Shown one piece after another: positions 26,000 through 36,264 of a stretch of 64,000 bases of DNA (positions are counted from its first letter, which is position 1; each line of letters starts with the position of its first letter). Below the pieces are notes generated by a model that saw nothing but the letters and a program-made list of their open reading frames with translations, had not been told where the DNA came from and searched no databases. Position numbers and translations under genes: made by a program. The stretch is from NCBI GenBank assembly GCA_946699065.1, contig CAMPDV010001722.1:35204-99203 (forward strand). Direction: 5' to 3'. Source of the DNA: Loxodes magnus (lineage: Eukaryota; Ciliophora; Karyorelictea; Loxodida; Loxodidae).

Positions 26000-27783
26000 C
26001 ATCTTCTCACATAAATAGATAATAAAATATATTACATTAGGGTTTTTTGTATCAAGTTATGAGCGCATATAATAAAGATTTTATTAATTCAACTACATCT
26101 TCTATTTTAAATTTTATTCTTCAAATTATTCTTTGTAATAATAATATGACTCAAAATAGATCTAAACTCCTTTATTATTTATTTATAATTTGTCTCATAT
26201 TATTTTATCAATCATTAGAGAAACATTTACCTTCTTTATTTAATTTCTATAAGCCTTCTCTTTTTCTATTACTTTCATGGCGAGATATTAATTTAGTTTC
26301 TCTATTTTACCAACTTTTTCTTTTAAATATTACTTAAAATTTGAAGGTACTTAATTTAGGATTTCTCGATTGAAAATTTTTATTATTTATCTTTGTTCTA
26401 TTTATCAAACCCTTATAATAAATCTTCTTATAACATCAATCCATATCTTTAAAGCTACTTAATTGGTTTAATTTAAATTAAAGTGAAAATAAATTTAATT
26501 TCTATTTACTATTTATTTATATACTAAGCCTTTAATTTAATCATCTTATACTTTATTTTAGGTTTTCTTTTTGATTTATATGAAAATATATTGCTTGAAC
26601 ATTATTTGGCTTATAGAGTTTATATTAAAAAGGCATAAACTAAAGTTAATTAGCAAGATAAATTTCTTTTTATTTTATGCTTTATATCTTTTAATTTTTA
26701 AGTATTTTGTGTTTTATATTTTATACTTTTTATCTTTCAAGTGATATTTAGCAACTGCTTATTTATAATTAGTCTTAATATCTAGAAAAAAATGTATTAG
26801 AAGTTGCATTGAGTTATTCTATATCTCTTAATAGATATATAGGTACCTTAATTTAGTGTATCAAGTTTATTATAAGTACTATAATTTGAATTTTTAGCTT
26901 CATTTATTTGATTTAAAAAGCTTATTTAATAGCAGGTATACTCAGTGTTTGACTAAGCCTAGATTATATATAAGTGAGTCATATCTTTTATAGAATATTA
27001 GCATAGTTAATCAAAGGAGATTAACACTTAAATAAGAATTTTTATATCTTTTTATATAGCCCTCTTTTTAATTTTTCATATAAATACTTATTTATTTTGG
27101 GAAATGGCTCTCTTCATTATACTTTTTAAGTTAAGCTATAAAATATTGCTCATCTTTCTCTTTAGATTATTTTATCTTTTGATTCAGTTTATCTCTTACA
27201 CCATTTTAACTTCATTTAGTTGATAAATTTAGAGTCGATTTGTGTACCAATCTGTTGATAAGTATTTTTAACTTTTTATTCCAAGCTAAAAAGATATCCC
27301 TACCTTTTAGACTAATTATTAGATATTTTACTAATAATTATTTCCTTATTATAAGCTTCAAGTACATTAAATAAATTGCTCTATTTAATTGCCTCAGCAA
27401 ACGAATTTGACACTGCTACATAGTTTTTCTTCTCTAAAATTATTTTCTACTATATTTTTTCTTAACTTTTATATATTTTTATCAATAGAAATGTATGCTA
27501 ATTTTCCAAATTTTCCCTCACAACTAACTTTTATAATAATGTCTTCACCAATTTATATCTCTTTAGCTTCTTATAATTTAACTTTAATTACCAAAATATT
27601 AAACTATTCATTATTTCTAGTTTTCTAGAAATCTATATTCCCAAAACTTTTCCTTTTTAATCCTTTCTTTTTAAACTTATCTCCCCTTTTGCTATTTCAA
27701 AGTTAAAATCTATCACTGTATAAAATTAATTCCATTTTAAAGTAGTTCGAATTTTGCATACTTATAGAGATAATGCCTTTCAT
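26000..27783 (-). CDS. Hypothetical protein (weak)
   Basis: ATG at 27,783 opens MKGIISISMQNSNYFKMELI and the frame continues through EIQIGEDIIIKVSCEGKFGK and a Gln/Lys/Ile-rich remainder. The N-terminal third alternates hydrophobic and polar residues in a way that could be a beta-sandwich such as C2, but there is no diagnostic motif. First codon positions carry many more G than C, although the strand is purine-rich overall, so this is not decisive. Possible UGA stops occur at several places; the 3' end given is the furthest point where the frame still looks protein-like. Confidence 0.3.
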
Positions 27784-28017
27784 TTTGATATAATAAAGTT
27801 ATTCTAAATTGAATACTGTATGTACATTTTATCTAAAGATGATAATTTAAATTATATACATTTATAAATAGCTATTAACTTTTAAAATTACATTGAGCAA
27901 ATAAATTAAGTCTCCATTTTTTATTTTTGCTTTCTACAATTATTTAGCCTATCTTCCTTACACTAATTATTTATTAATTATAAAACTAATTTTATAAATT
28001 AAATTATAAAGAAAGAA

Positions 28018-28795
28018 ATGGAGTAAAACATCCTTCTTTCAAAGAATTATAAAAAGAAAAGCAAGAAAACAAGCGACTAACGAGGAACTAAAAAATCAAA
28101 AATAGAATCGAGAGTTCAGCTCATCTTCAGAGGGAAAAGTAATGGCCGGTCTTACTGAATAAGTTAATTCTGGAATTCAAAATAGCAAATTACTCTAAAA
28201 TTAAATCGAACAGATGAAAGCATAAAATGAAAAATATGAGAAACTTTCTTTAATCAAGGAGAACAAATCCGGGAGCTAATGAACTGCTTAGAAGATTAAA
28301 ATAACGAATCGCTAATTCTTTAAAGTTAACTGATAAAAAACATTTTAGTAACAGAAAATTAACTTTATGAAATGTCTTAATCAAACTTCAAATAATCACA
28401 AAGAATGATTTATGAATAAGATATACATTAAAAAAAAGCATTAAGAAAAATAAAGTTAAGAACAAATTGATTCAAATCTAAGAAAAATAATCAAGATATT
28501 AGAATTAAAGATTTGTCCAAAGAATAAAGTTGAGAAGCAATATAAAAATATTTGGTACTGTTAATCTAAATATCACTTACTAAGACATTGCAAAGAATGA
28601 ATGATACTAAAACACAATGAAAAGCAAAGAACCTGAAGAAACCTGATTAAGCTTTGAATAACTGAATAAGGTGTTTATAAATAAAAATTACTCATAAGAA
28701 ACTAATATCTGGTTGAAAACCCAGAGTACGTAAATTTTTATTTTACATTTAGTTAAATAATAATAAATTAAATTAAATTAAATTATATTGATATT
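28018..28795 (+). mobile_element. ORF1-only retroelement copy B (degraded)
   Basis: ATG at 28,018 (MEQNILLSKN) aligns with copy D on the minus strand at 63,409 (MDQSLRLSKN). Both continue with a Ser-rich block followed by EGKV and a coiled coil containing IRELMN and LEDQNNE. The frames break at several single-base sites, so this copy is degraded. Its zinc knuckle is also damaged: IWYCQSKYHLLRHC has Ile in place of the first Cys of CX2CX4HX4C. The 3' end carries the hairpin CTGGTTGAAAACCCAG near 28,710-28,726, then a repetitive AAT/AAATT tail. No reverse transcriptase. Confidence 0.65.
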
Positions 28796-29085
28796 GATAT
28801 TAATTAAGAATCTTAATTAGCCTATATTTTTAAAATAATTTAAACTACTATAAAAGAAATTATGCTTTTACTACTAAATTAGAAATTATTTTTACCATGT
28901 GGAATAATTTATTCTATCATCTTAAACTTTTATCCTTTAATTTATAAAAATAATTTACTAAGTTATTTATATACATTTATTATAATTCTCATTATTTTAT
29001 CTCCTTTATACATATATCTGCTTTGCTTCTATCTCTTATTTTTATAAACCAATATAACCATTCTTTATAGGATTTTTTGGAAAAA

Positions 29086-29862
29086 ATGGCAGAAGGTCTC
29101 AAGAAGGGTTTTTTGTAGGCTCCATAGATAAAGGAGCAAAAACCAGAGACTTCTAATTCTTCATCCATCACGTCCTCTTTAATAAAATAATAATCTTCTT
29201 AAACTTAATAACCTCTAATAGTTGAAAATTAAAGACAATCTTAAATAAAATAAGAACTTAAATAAGCATAAACAGAATAAAACTAATAATAAAATATTGA
29301 CTTTCTTCCTAAACCTAGACCAAGTAACTATAGGAAATAAGAGAATCCAAAAACGATGCAAAAACAGGCAAATGAAGAATAATTATTAATTGAAAGTCTT
29401 TTGAAATCTGTGCGTATTCTGTAAGAAGAAGTAAAAATATTAAGATAAGAAAACAAAAAATTATTAGAAAAAAGTTAAAATACTGAAGAAAGATTAGTCA
29501 AATAAGAATTCGAAGTATAGCAACTTGGACAAAAAAGAATAGAGCCTCTAATCTAAGAAATGAAAATGGAAGTAGAAGACGATAAGTAAAAAGAACCAAC
29601 CAATATTAGAAGGATTCTCAAGAGATGTTACCTGTGCTAATCAAGATTCCATAGATTCAAGAGTTGCAAGATATACAAGGAAAAGATGAAGAGAAACAGC
29701 GAAGAAATCTGAAGAGAATTAACAAGAATTTACGTGACGATAGAAGGAAGAATTTACAGAAGAAGAATTTTCCATTCGAGTTCCAGAACTCCGAAAAAAC
29801 TGGATGACCCGAACTTTTATTTTAAGCATACAGGAGCGATCACTGGATGTCAGTGGAAATGA
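29086..29862 (+). CDS. Retroelement ORF1 protein: coiled coil plus CCHC zinc knuckle
   Basis: 258 codons, ATG 29,086 to UGA 29,860-29,862, in one frame. The N-terminus MAEGLKKGFLQAPQ matches the start of the LINE ORF1 (MVSFKKGFYTTSS). A Gln-rich region follows, then a coiled coil (LLKSVRILQEEVKILRQENK), a perfect CX2CX4HX4C knuckle (CYLCQSRFHRFKSC, about residues 187-200), a YVTIEGRIYRRR block and a C-terminal KLDDPNFYFKHTG motif shared with copy A. ORF1 proteins of non-LTR elements trimerise through coiled coils and bind RNA through such knuckles; that role is inferred here. The stop codon overlaps the first bases of the terminal hairpin, so translation and RNA structure abut. UGA could also be read as Trp. 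Confidence 0.72.
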
Positions 29863-29925
29863 GGTTGAAATACCTCAAAACCACAAACACTTTAATTAAG
29901 TATATTATTATTATTATTATAGGAT
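29086..29925 (+). mobile_element. ORF1-only retroelement copy C (apparently intact)
   Basis: This is one of two copies with an unbroken reading frame. The element begins at the ATG of its ORF and ends after a hairpin (GAGGTTGAAATACCTC, 29,861-29,876) followed by an (ATT)n tail up to about 29,925. It lies about 300 bases downstream of copy B in the same orientation. See the CDS entry for the protein. The 5' end coinciding with the ORF start, the 3' hairpin and the microsatellite tail fit a non-LTR retroelement moved by a reverse transcriptase supplied elsewhere. Confidence 0.72.
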
Positions 29926-29929
29926 TTTT

Positions 29930-31075
29930 TGCATTTACATATCAAATATAATTATAATTGCATCTTTAACATCACACTCATAATCATATTAATTATTTCT
30001 TAATTTTTCTAAAGTGCAACCACTTAAAGAGCAGAGCAAAAATAATCATTTCCATGTTATTTATTATCGAAATAGCTTTCCTTATTGTAGCACTATTCTT
30101 AAAGAATATCATCTCCAATTTATTCTATTTTACAACCTTTTGTCAATCATTTTTTACATTCTCCTTCAACTCAATTACAAGATAAATTGTAGCACTCTAA
30201 ATCAAAGATTTTATTCTCTAATTTTTTAGACAATTAATATCTAATTGTAAGCATGTTTCAAAATCATTACCATCACTTTTGCACTATTTATTTTAGCTTG
30301 ATTCTCAAATATCATAACATTTTTTGTCACATACATCAATACCTATTATATTTCGGTTACATTCTAAAAATTTTTTTCTGTATTGTAAATTTTTACTCAG
30401 ATAGATAGTTTTATCAGCATTCATTTCAATCTTTTCCGAATTTTTTGTTAAAAATCTATCTAGATCAGTCACAGCATTTTATGCTTATTCTTAATTTGAA
30501 TCTTAATTATTCTGAAGACTAATACTATCAATATAATCAATTCAAGTTTAAACTAAACAAGGATCACTCGCACATATAGGAATGTAGCATTAGGGATCAA
30601 AAAAATTATCATTTTCTATTATAATTTTTTAATTAAACGTTGTAAAAAATTTTTTAGCTGGTAACAAAATACATATTTTTAGTTATTTTTTTTTTAATTG
30701 TTGTACTTTATTCACAGCAATCACTCAAATCTCTTTTGCAATTTTCTGTCATGCATTCTAAGTCACATTTTCTTTTTTCTATTTATTTAAGCAGAACTCA
30801 TTATTTTAACTAATACATCCTGGAGAGCGGTAAGGTGTTTCTTTGAGTTAATTATTTGAATTAAATTTTTAATAATTTTTGTTGCTTCCAGGCAATCCAT
30901 AGCATCTCACCCTCATTTACTATTCAAGCATTCTTGATTAAAAATTTAATTGCCTATTTAATCAGGAGTACATTTTTGCTGCAAAGCTTTTAAACATTCT
31001 TATTAACAATCCTTTCGTCATATAATCTATCTCTATTAAACAGTACTTTTATTAGGTATAGATATAAAAAGGATT
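29930..31075 (-). CDS. Cys-rich protein with repeated Cys motifs (frames broken)
   Basis: The minus strand encodes a Cys-rich protein: DCQQECLKALQQKCTPDQIG, NQECLNSKWGWDAMDC, KCDLECMTENCKRDLSDCCE, DVCDKKCYDIWESS, ECYNLSCNWVEGECKKW. Cys pairs recur at roughly regular intervals with short CX3C or CXXC cores. The pieces lie in two or three frames and join only if single bases are restored, for example near 30,200 and 30,770. Such Cys periodicity is typical of ciliate surface or secreted proteins (immobilisation-antigen-like), with disulfide-bonded repeats. No GPI or signal sequence is certain because the N-terminus near 31,075 is unclear. Boundaries are approximate. Confidence 0.5.
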
Positions 31076-31129
31076 ATATATCATCCTTTTATTTTAGATT
31101 TAGCATTTTTAGAAAAATATTTTGCAGCT

Positions 31130-33080
31130 AAATCAATAAATATGCTTTTAATTATTTAAAATTTAAGTTAGAAAGGTATTAGAGTAATTATTTGTTTAGA
31201 CAGCAGTTTAGTTATTTATTAAGTATAATGCTAAAATTAAAATGTTTAGAAGATTAATGTAAAAGTAAATCTTAAATAAAAGAATGTAAACCTATTAAAT
31301 TTAAGTTTAGATGGTACCTTTTATATAGAGATACATATGAAATTAGTAGAAAACTTTGATTGTAGCTTATTGTTTATATATTTTATTAAATATATCTTAA
31401 GGATCTTAACCTTAAACTGAGAATAAGCTACTTATGTTGAAGGATATTCCATTTATGACATGAATAATTAAAATTAAGAATTGTATTAATTTATGTATTT
31501 CAACTTTCAACATTTACGCTGATCTAACATACCGAAGTCCATTTTCCTGTTTTAGTATTATACTCCATGATTAGGTAATTTTATCCAACCCATGCATACA
31601 TATATATTTTGCTATAAGTTGTAAAAGGAAGCATGCATAAATAAAATTCTTTTCTAATAAAAGGATCTCCATGTCTGCTCATGCTTTTTTGGTCAAACAA
31701 GTACGTGTTTTTAAGTTCCTCTTTATCATCAAAAATAAAGGTATTTTGTTTCCTGCCGGCAGCAAATACACAAGCAGCTTTATTGGGAAGAGTGACTTGA
31801 CTTTTATTTCCCTTGCTAGTTACTAAATCGAAATAGTTTATAATATCTAAGCTTCATATCACGATTAGTCTCCCTCATATGTTCATGCTTAATTTTTGTG
31901 TAAAGATACTCCATGCATAGACGATTTTTGAGGCATTTCAGGCAAAGTTCTAAATTTTCCTGTTCTTCAATTAAAAGATTCAGTTGTATCGATAGCTAAT
32001 TATTTCCAATAACCTCCTAGAATTAGTACTCCTTCGGAAATATTTAAGCATCTATGACAGCACTTAGGACTTGGCATTTAAAATATCTACTCTTTTTTAT
32101 TATAAATAGTAAATCTTATTCCTTCCTACTCCTTATATACATTCCATGATCCCCCAGATAGGATAAGATAATTCTATCTTTACAAAATAAATTCACTTGC
32201 GTTAGTTTTGAGATTACTAAGATTGAGTGTCTCGGTAGTAAAATTATTTCCTTTTACATTGTAAATTACAGAAACATTTGCTTATAACTTTAGCGCTATG
32301 TAATTATAAACCAATAAACTGGGAAAAGTTTCGTGCTTTAACACCATCAAAGGTATTTTTGAATATCAAATTGCTTAAGGGAGTAGGTTCTAAGAAGGGA
32401 ATGATTTGAGGAGTTTTCTTAAATAGATAATCTAAGTTATTTATATTGATCTACTTTGCTTTTAAAACTCCATTTTTTATCTAAAGACTTTTAACTATAA
32501 CCTTATTATATCTAAGTACTTAGGATATTCAAGTATTTTAATTTGATTTATACTTACAATACATAATTAAATTTCTTAAGTTCAGATTTAAAAATTAGCT
32601 TCAAGGATAAATCAATGAATAGAGTAACTCAGAATATCAACAATCTCAGTTCTTCTAGTTTTTATAGCATTAAAAAATCAAAAGGTTATAAGATTAAACA
32701 ACAGCTATTATATAAAAAGTGATGTCAATCAAGCTTTAGCAATTGTAACGTAAAGAACCTATGTAACTTAAATAGAAGCTATCATTGAAAAGTTATCCAT
32801 ATCAATCATCTCTAAACTTATGAATATTATGAAACTAGAAGCTTAAGTAATATTTATAAAAGTTATACATCATTAAGAGCTTTTTATGCTTAACTATCTT
32901 AGAAACTAGTTTTAATGACAGAGCTAAGTAACTAAATACCCTTAGAATTAGTTTAAAAATAACCTTAAATAAATTCAACCATACATATACAAAAAAGATA
33001 TGAATTAGTTCTAATTTAATTTATTTAATTTCAGTCATATTAATAAAGCATGCAAAACTAGACTCATTTACTACTTGTAA
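31130..33080. repeat. Segmental duplication, copy 1 (partner 58,730-60,760)
   Basis: About 2 kb is shared in direct orientation with 58,730-60,760. The core (about 31,500-32,400) is highly similar, including long identical runs around the Kelch gene. Similarity decays into the AT-rich flanks and is still recognisable as agagctaagtaactaaatac at both 3' sides. A duplication of one gene with its flanks is the simplest reading. Confidence 0.85.
31500..32347 (-). pseudogene. Kelch-repeat protein, copy 1, single frameshift
   Basis: From ATG 32,347 (MVLKHETFPSLLVYNYIAL) the frame gives Kelch-type blades: NYLILSGGSWNVYKEQEG, then VLILGGYWKQLAIDTTESFN with WRTGKFRTLPEMPQKSSMHG, then YLIMEYNTKTGKWTSV. 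The GG followed by an aromatic and a spaced W is the Kelch signature; such propellers usually bind partner proteins. The frame breaks once, near 32,855 minus-equivalent position about 31,848, where this copy reads GAAGCTTAG and the paralogue GAAGCTTTAG. At the place where the paralogue is broken this copy is intact (PSPKCCHRCLNISEGV). It may be a pseudogene or carry a homopolymer undercount. Confidence 0.65.
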
Positions 33081-33606
33081 TTTTAATTAAGAGCAAGGCA
33101 ATAAAAGATAAAGCAAGCTTATATAAAATAGAATAATAGGTATAATAAAAATCTATTTAAGCAACTAAAAAGATATCTAATCATGTTTTAGTTATTCAAT
33201 AGAAACTAAAATTATCTTTATCTATCTAAATTTAGATAAATACTTAGCTTCTATCCTTTTATATACATTTTTCCTATTATCTTTTTGGTTAAAATGATAA
33301 ATTCTATTTAAAATGTTTATAGATCAATTAATTAGAATCGTCAGAAACATAAAGAACAAATCTATAATAGTGCTAATCAGTTTAATCTTATGAAGTCTAT
33401 AATACACTGTAATTTTATCACTTTAAGTATCTAATATTTATGCTAAATATCATATTAAATTAAGGGAAGAGAGATACTAATTATGAATGTTTAATCAGTT
33501 CATAATACTAAATATAGTGGAATTGGTATAAACCTTCATTTGATAAATTATAGGAGTAAATAAGTATTAAATAAATAGGCTATTATAGCTTAAGATAATT
33601 GAAATT
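33081..33606. other. AT-rich spacer
   Basis: No gene or structured element recognised. It forms a sharp composition boundary with the GC-rich segment that follows. Confidence 0.4.
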
Positions 33607-34022
33607 AAAGAGGGTGGAAATGGGACCTGAGATGCACAAGGGACCTTCAGCAGGTTTAAAGGGACTTGCGATGAAGATGCAATCCCCCGTGCTGAGAAAT
33701 AGACCATAGAAAGGCTGAACTACCCTCCCTCAATAACTTGTGCACTCTGTGGTGCATTCATCCTTGGACTTCCCAACTAAGGGACTCAATTACACCTCCT
33801 ACTAACTTAGACTGAGGTGCCGCCTTGGAGTGATCTCTCCACCTTTTAGGAGCTACCTAGGCAGATCGGCGGTTTCTGCCAGTTGAAGACGGACTGGATG
33901 GCGATATTCGCCTATAAAACCGAGAAATGGGTCCAGGCGAGACAATAGGTTAGCCCAGGAAGACAACAACAAGAAGAAAAGATTAGTGATGATGTGCACT
34001 TAACACACATCAGGTAGGCATC
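33607..34022. ncRNA. GC-rich putative structured RNA, family unresolved
   Basis: A roughly 415-base island near 50% GC sits in DNA of about 20% GC. Plus-strand self-complementarity is extensive: ACCTGA near 33,625 with TCAGGT near 34,010, TGCACAAG near 33,633 with CTTGTGCA near 33,738, GAGGGT with ACCCTC, a GGGACTTGC/GCAATCCC hairpin (33,661-33,688), GGCGA/TCGCC (33,900-33,912) and GATGTG/CACATC (33,991-34,010). Short matches to RNase P conserved region I (minus strand GGGAAGTCC) and to SRP RNA (CCCGTGCTGA) are seen but neither is convincing. A protein-coding reading is possible but shows no motif. The strand is uncertain. Confidence 0.45.
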
Positions 34023-35059
34023 TATTAAGATAACAGTCCCTTCCTTAACACTTAATTTAATTTAATTAATTATAGCTTAATTATTTGTGGTTCATCTAAA
34101 TATGCTTTCTACTTTATTAAGATATCTTAAAAAATTGCTTATTTTCCTTACTTTTAACGTTTTTCTTTCAGTGAAATTTCTTTTAATAATCATATTGTTT
34201 TAGCTTCTGAGATATCTCTTTTGATTTCAATTTAAATAGCTAGTATATAATCTAAAACATTTCATTTCTGAAACCTTCTCTTTTTATATTTAACAATCTT
34301 CTATTATCATTTTCAATTATATATACTTGCTTAATTCAATTCTCACATGAGAAAGAAAATTGTAAAATTATAATAAAGATATAGAAAAACTTAGCTTAAT
34401 TAGCTATTTATTAATAAAAGCTAAAATTAGAAAGAATTAAGAAAGCTATAAAGCTATAAATAGTAATGTAAAAAAGCCAAAAGTATAATAATTTATAAAC
34501 CTCTTAGTTATACTATTTAGTAAATTTATATAGCTTAATCTTTAATTATATAGATAAACTGAAAATATAAAGGATTTAACTTATTTTAGTATGCTAGTTT
34601 AAGATATAATTATATCATCAGAAAGCTAAATAATTATGACTAATTATAGAAAAGATAACTATCTAGATATTAGAGACTCCTTCTTTTACAATATTTTAAT
34701 TTTATACTTTATAAAGATATAAGTAATTTTAAACCTTTTTTGGATTATTGTATTAGAATAGAAATTATTTCATTATAAAATAAAAGGTTATTAGATTATT
34801 AGATTATTAGATTCATATTTATAAGTTCAAACAAATTATTGAGTGTAATATCTAAAGCTTAATTAGGATTCTAGTCAGAATAACTTATACCTAACATCAT
34901 AAACTAAAATTAGTAAATATATTTTTAAGGTTGATGAAGGAAAATAATATATATAAGTATCTTTAAGATAAGTCTAAGCTTGCTAGATAGTTATTTTTTA
35001 TTATTATTTAAATATAAATAAGTTTATTTAGGTTAACTTTATTGCTAAGCATGTGTTAC
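34023..35059. other. AT-rich spacer
   Basis: No gene or motif recognised between the GC-rich island and the 3' end of the RING/B-box gene. Confidence 0.4.
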
Positions 35060-36264
35060 TCACTTCTTATATACACAATTTTCGCATATATCATACTTAC
35101 AGATGCAACAATGAAAATTTTGATTTACTTAGTCTGAATTCCAGTAACTTTTACATAAATCACAGAATCATAATCTATTGTCAGCTAATCTATAAGCAAT
35201 TTTATAGTGAAACTACATTTATGCTTATACATTTGATGTCCTTTTTAGCACTTAATTTACAAATTAGGATCTTCAATAACCTTCTATTCTTATTCTTTAA
35301 CTTTTTCCAATGGATTATTTTACTACTACAACTAAACAATTTACTCCTTCTAATGCTAATGTTGAAATTATTAAGCAGGATTTTATTTCTATTTAATCTA
35401 TAGCAACTACTTGCCTTCTATTATTTTTTAGTTTAGCTTTTAAACTAAATTTTAATCGCTTTTTTCTTAGACCTAATACTAGTTTAAGGCATTTATCTCT
35501 TTAGACATCTATTAAACTGCATTCTTCCGAACTAAGTTTACTTCTAGCACATCTATATTGATATTCTCTTTTATGAGTTCCTATAAATAGTATACAAAAT
35601 TAGCTAAGTCACATATATTTTGCTAGTTTTTAATAATTATGCCCTCCAGTTAATCTATTATCTCATCCGCATTTTGAATAGTAGATTGATATTTTTGGCT
35701 AATTACTTATTATCTTTGGTAAAGACTTGATAGTTAGTTCTGTTAGTTCTAGAAAATAAGATAAAGCAGTTACTAGGAGTTTTGTATAATTTCTGATTAC
35801 AATAATAAAAACTAAGGTAGTGACTCCTTTTGCTTAGTCTCTAGTATTTGGTTATACTCTTGTAATGTATTTCCTATTATTACTTTAGCCTGTTAAGCCT
35901 TACTAACTTCTTCTTATTTTAGCTTCTCAATTATCTCAGCTGCTACTTCTATTTTATGATCTTTATGCTCTTCGGAAAAAGAGCAAACCTAGCAAATAGG
36001 CGTAAAGTAATCTCTACAGAATAGAAGGTTTTTTTATTAGCCATGCTTAATGCAGATATCTGGATGTTTAAATGGAGACTCCAAATAAAAAGGATTTTGA
36101 ACTGTAATTAATTTACACCAAGGACATATAACTTAATTTAGCTGGTAATAGGATTTTAAGGCACAATCGAAGCATAAAACATGTTAGCAGGTAAGTTATT
36201 TAGGTAAGTTTTAGGTAGAATTAAAAGGGAATTTACATTAGAAGCACTATTTATCATTCTACAT
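35060..36264 (-). CDS. RING and B-box zinc-finger protein (TRIM-like) with C-terminal zinc domain
   Basis: ATG at 36,264 opens MQNDKQCFQCKFPFNSTQNL, followed by CQHVLCFDCA and VICPWC: a C3HC4 RING, the ubiquitin E3 signature. A B-box-like CIKH...CRDYFTPICQVC...HKDH array follows (about residues 70-110), then a long coiled coil. This is the RING/B-box/coiled-coil order of TRIM proteins. The C-terminus has CQKGHQMYKHK, then, after a one-base frame break near 35,216, LWFCDLC and HCCICKYDICENC, which looks like a C1/DC1-type zinc domain. The stop is UGA 35,060-35,062. The start overlaps the end of the beta-helix gene by 11 bases. A role as a ubiquitin ligase is inferred from the RING. Confidence 0.8.

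Noticed and set aside
27389..27628. 79-codon plus-strand frame
   Set aside because: The minus strand gives a longer, more balanced reading, although that gene is itself weak.
33607..34022. Reading the GC-rich island as SRP RNA because of CCCGTGCTGA
   Set aside because: The conserved GGAA-loop helix 8 sequence is absent next to it; the match is short and could be chance.
35053..35403. 116-codon plus-strand frame
   Set aside because: Antisense to the coiled coil and zinc C-terminus of the RING/B-box gene.
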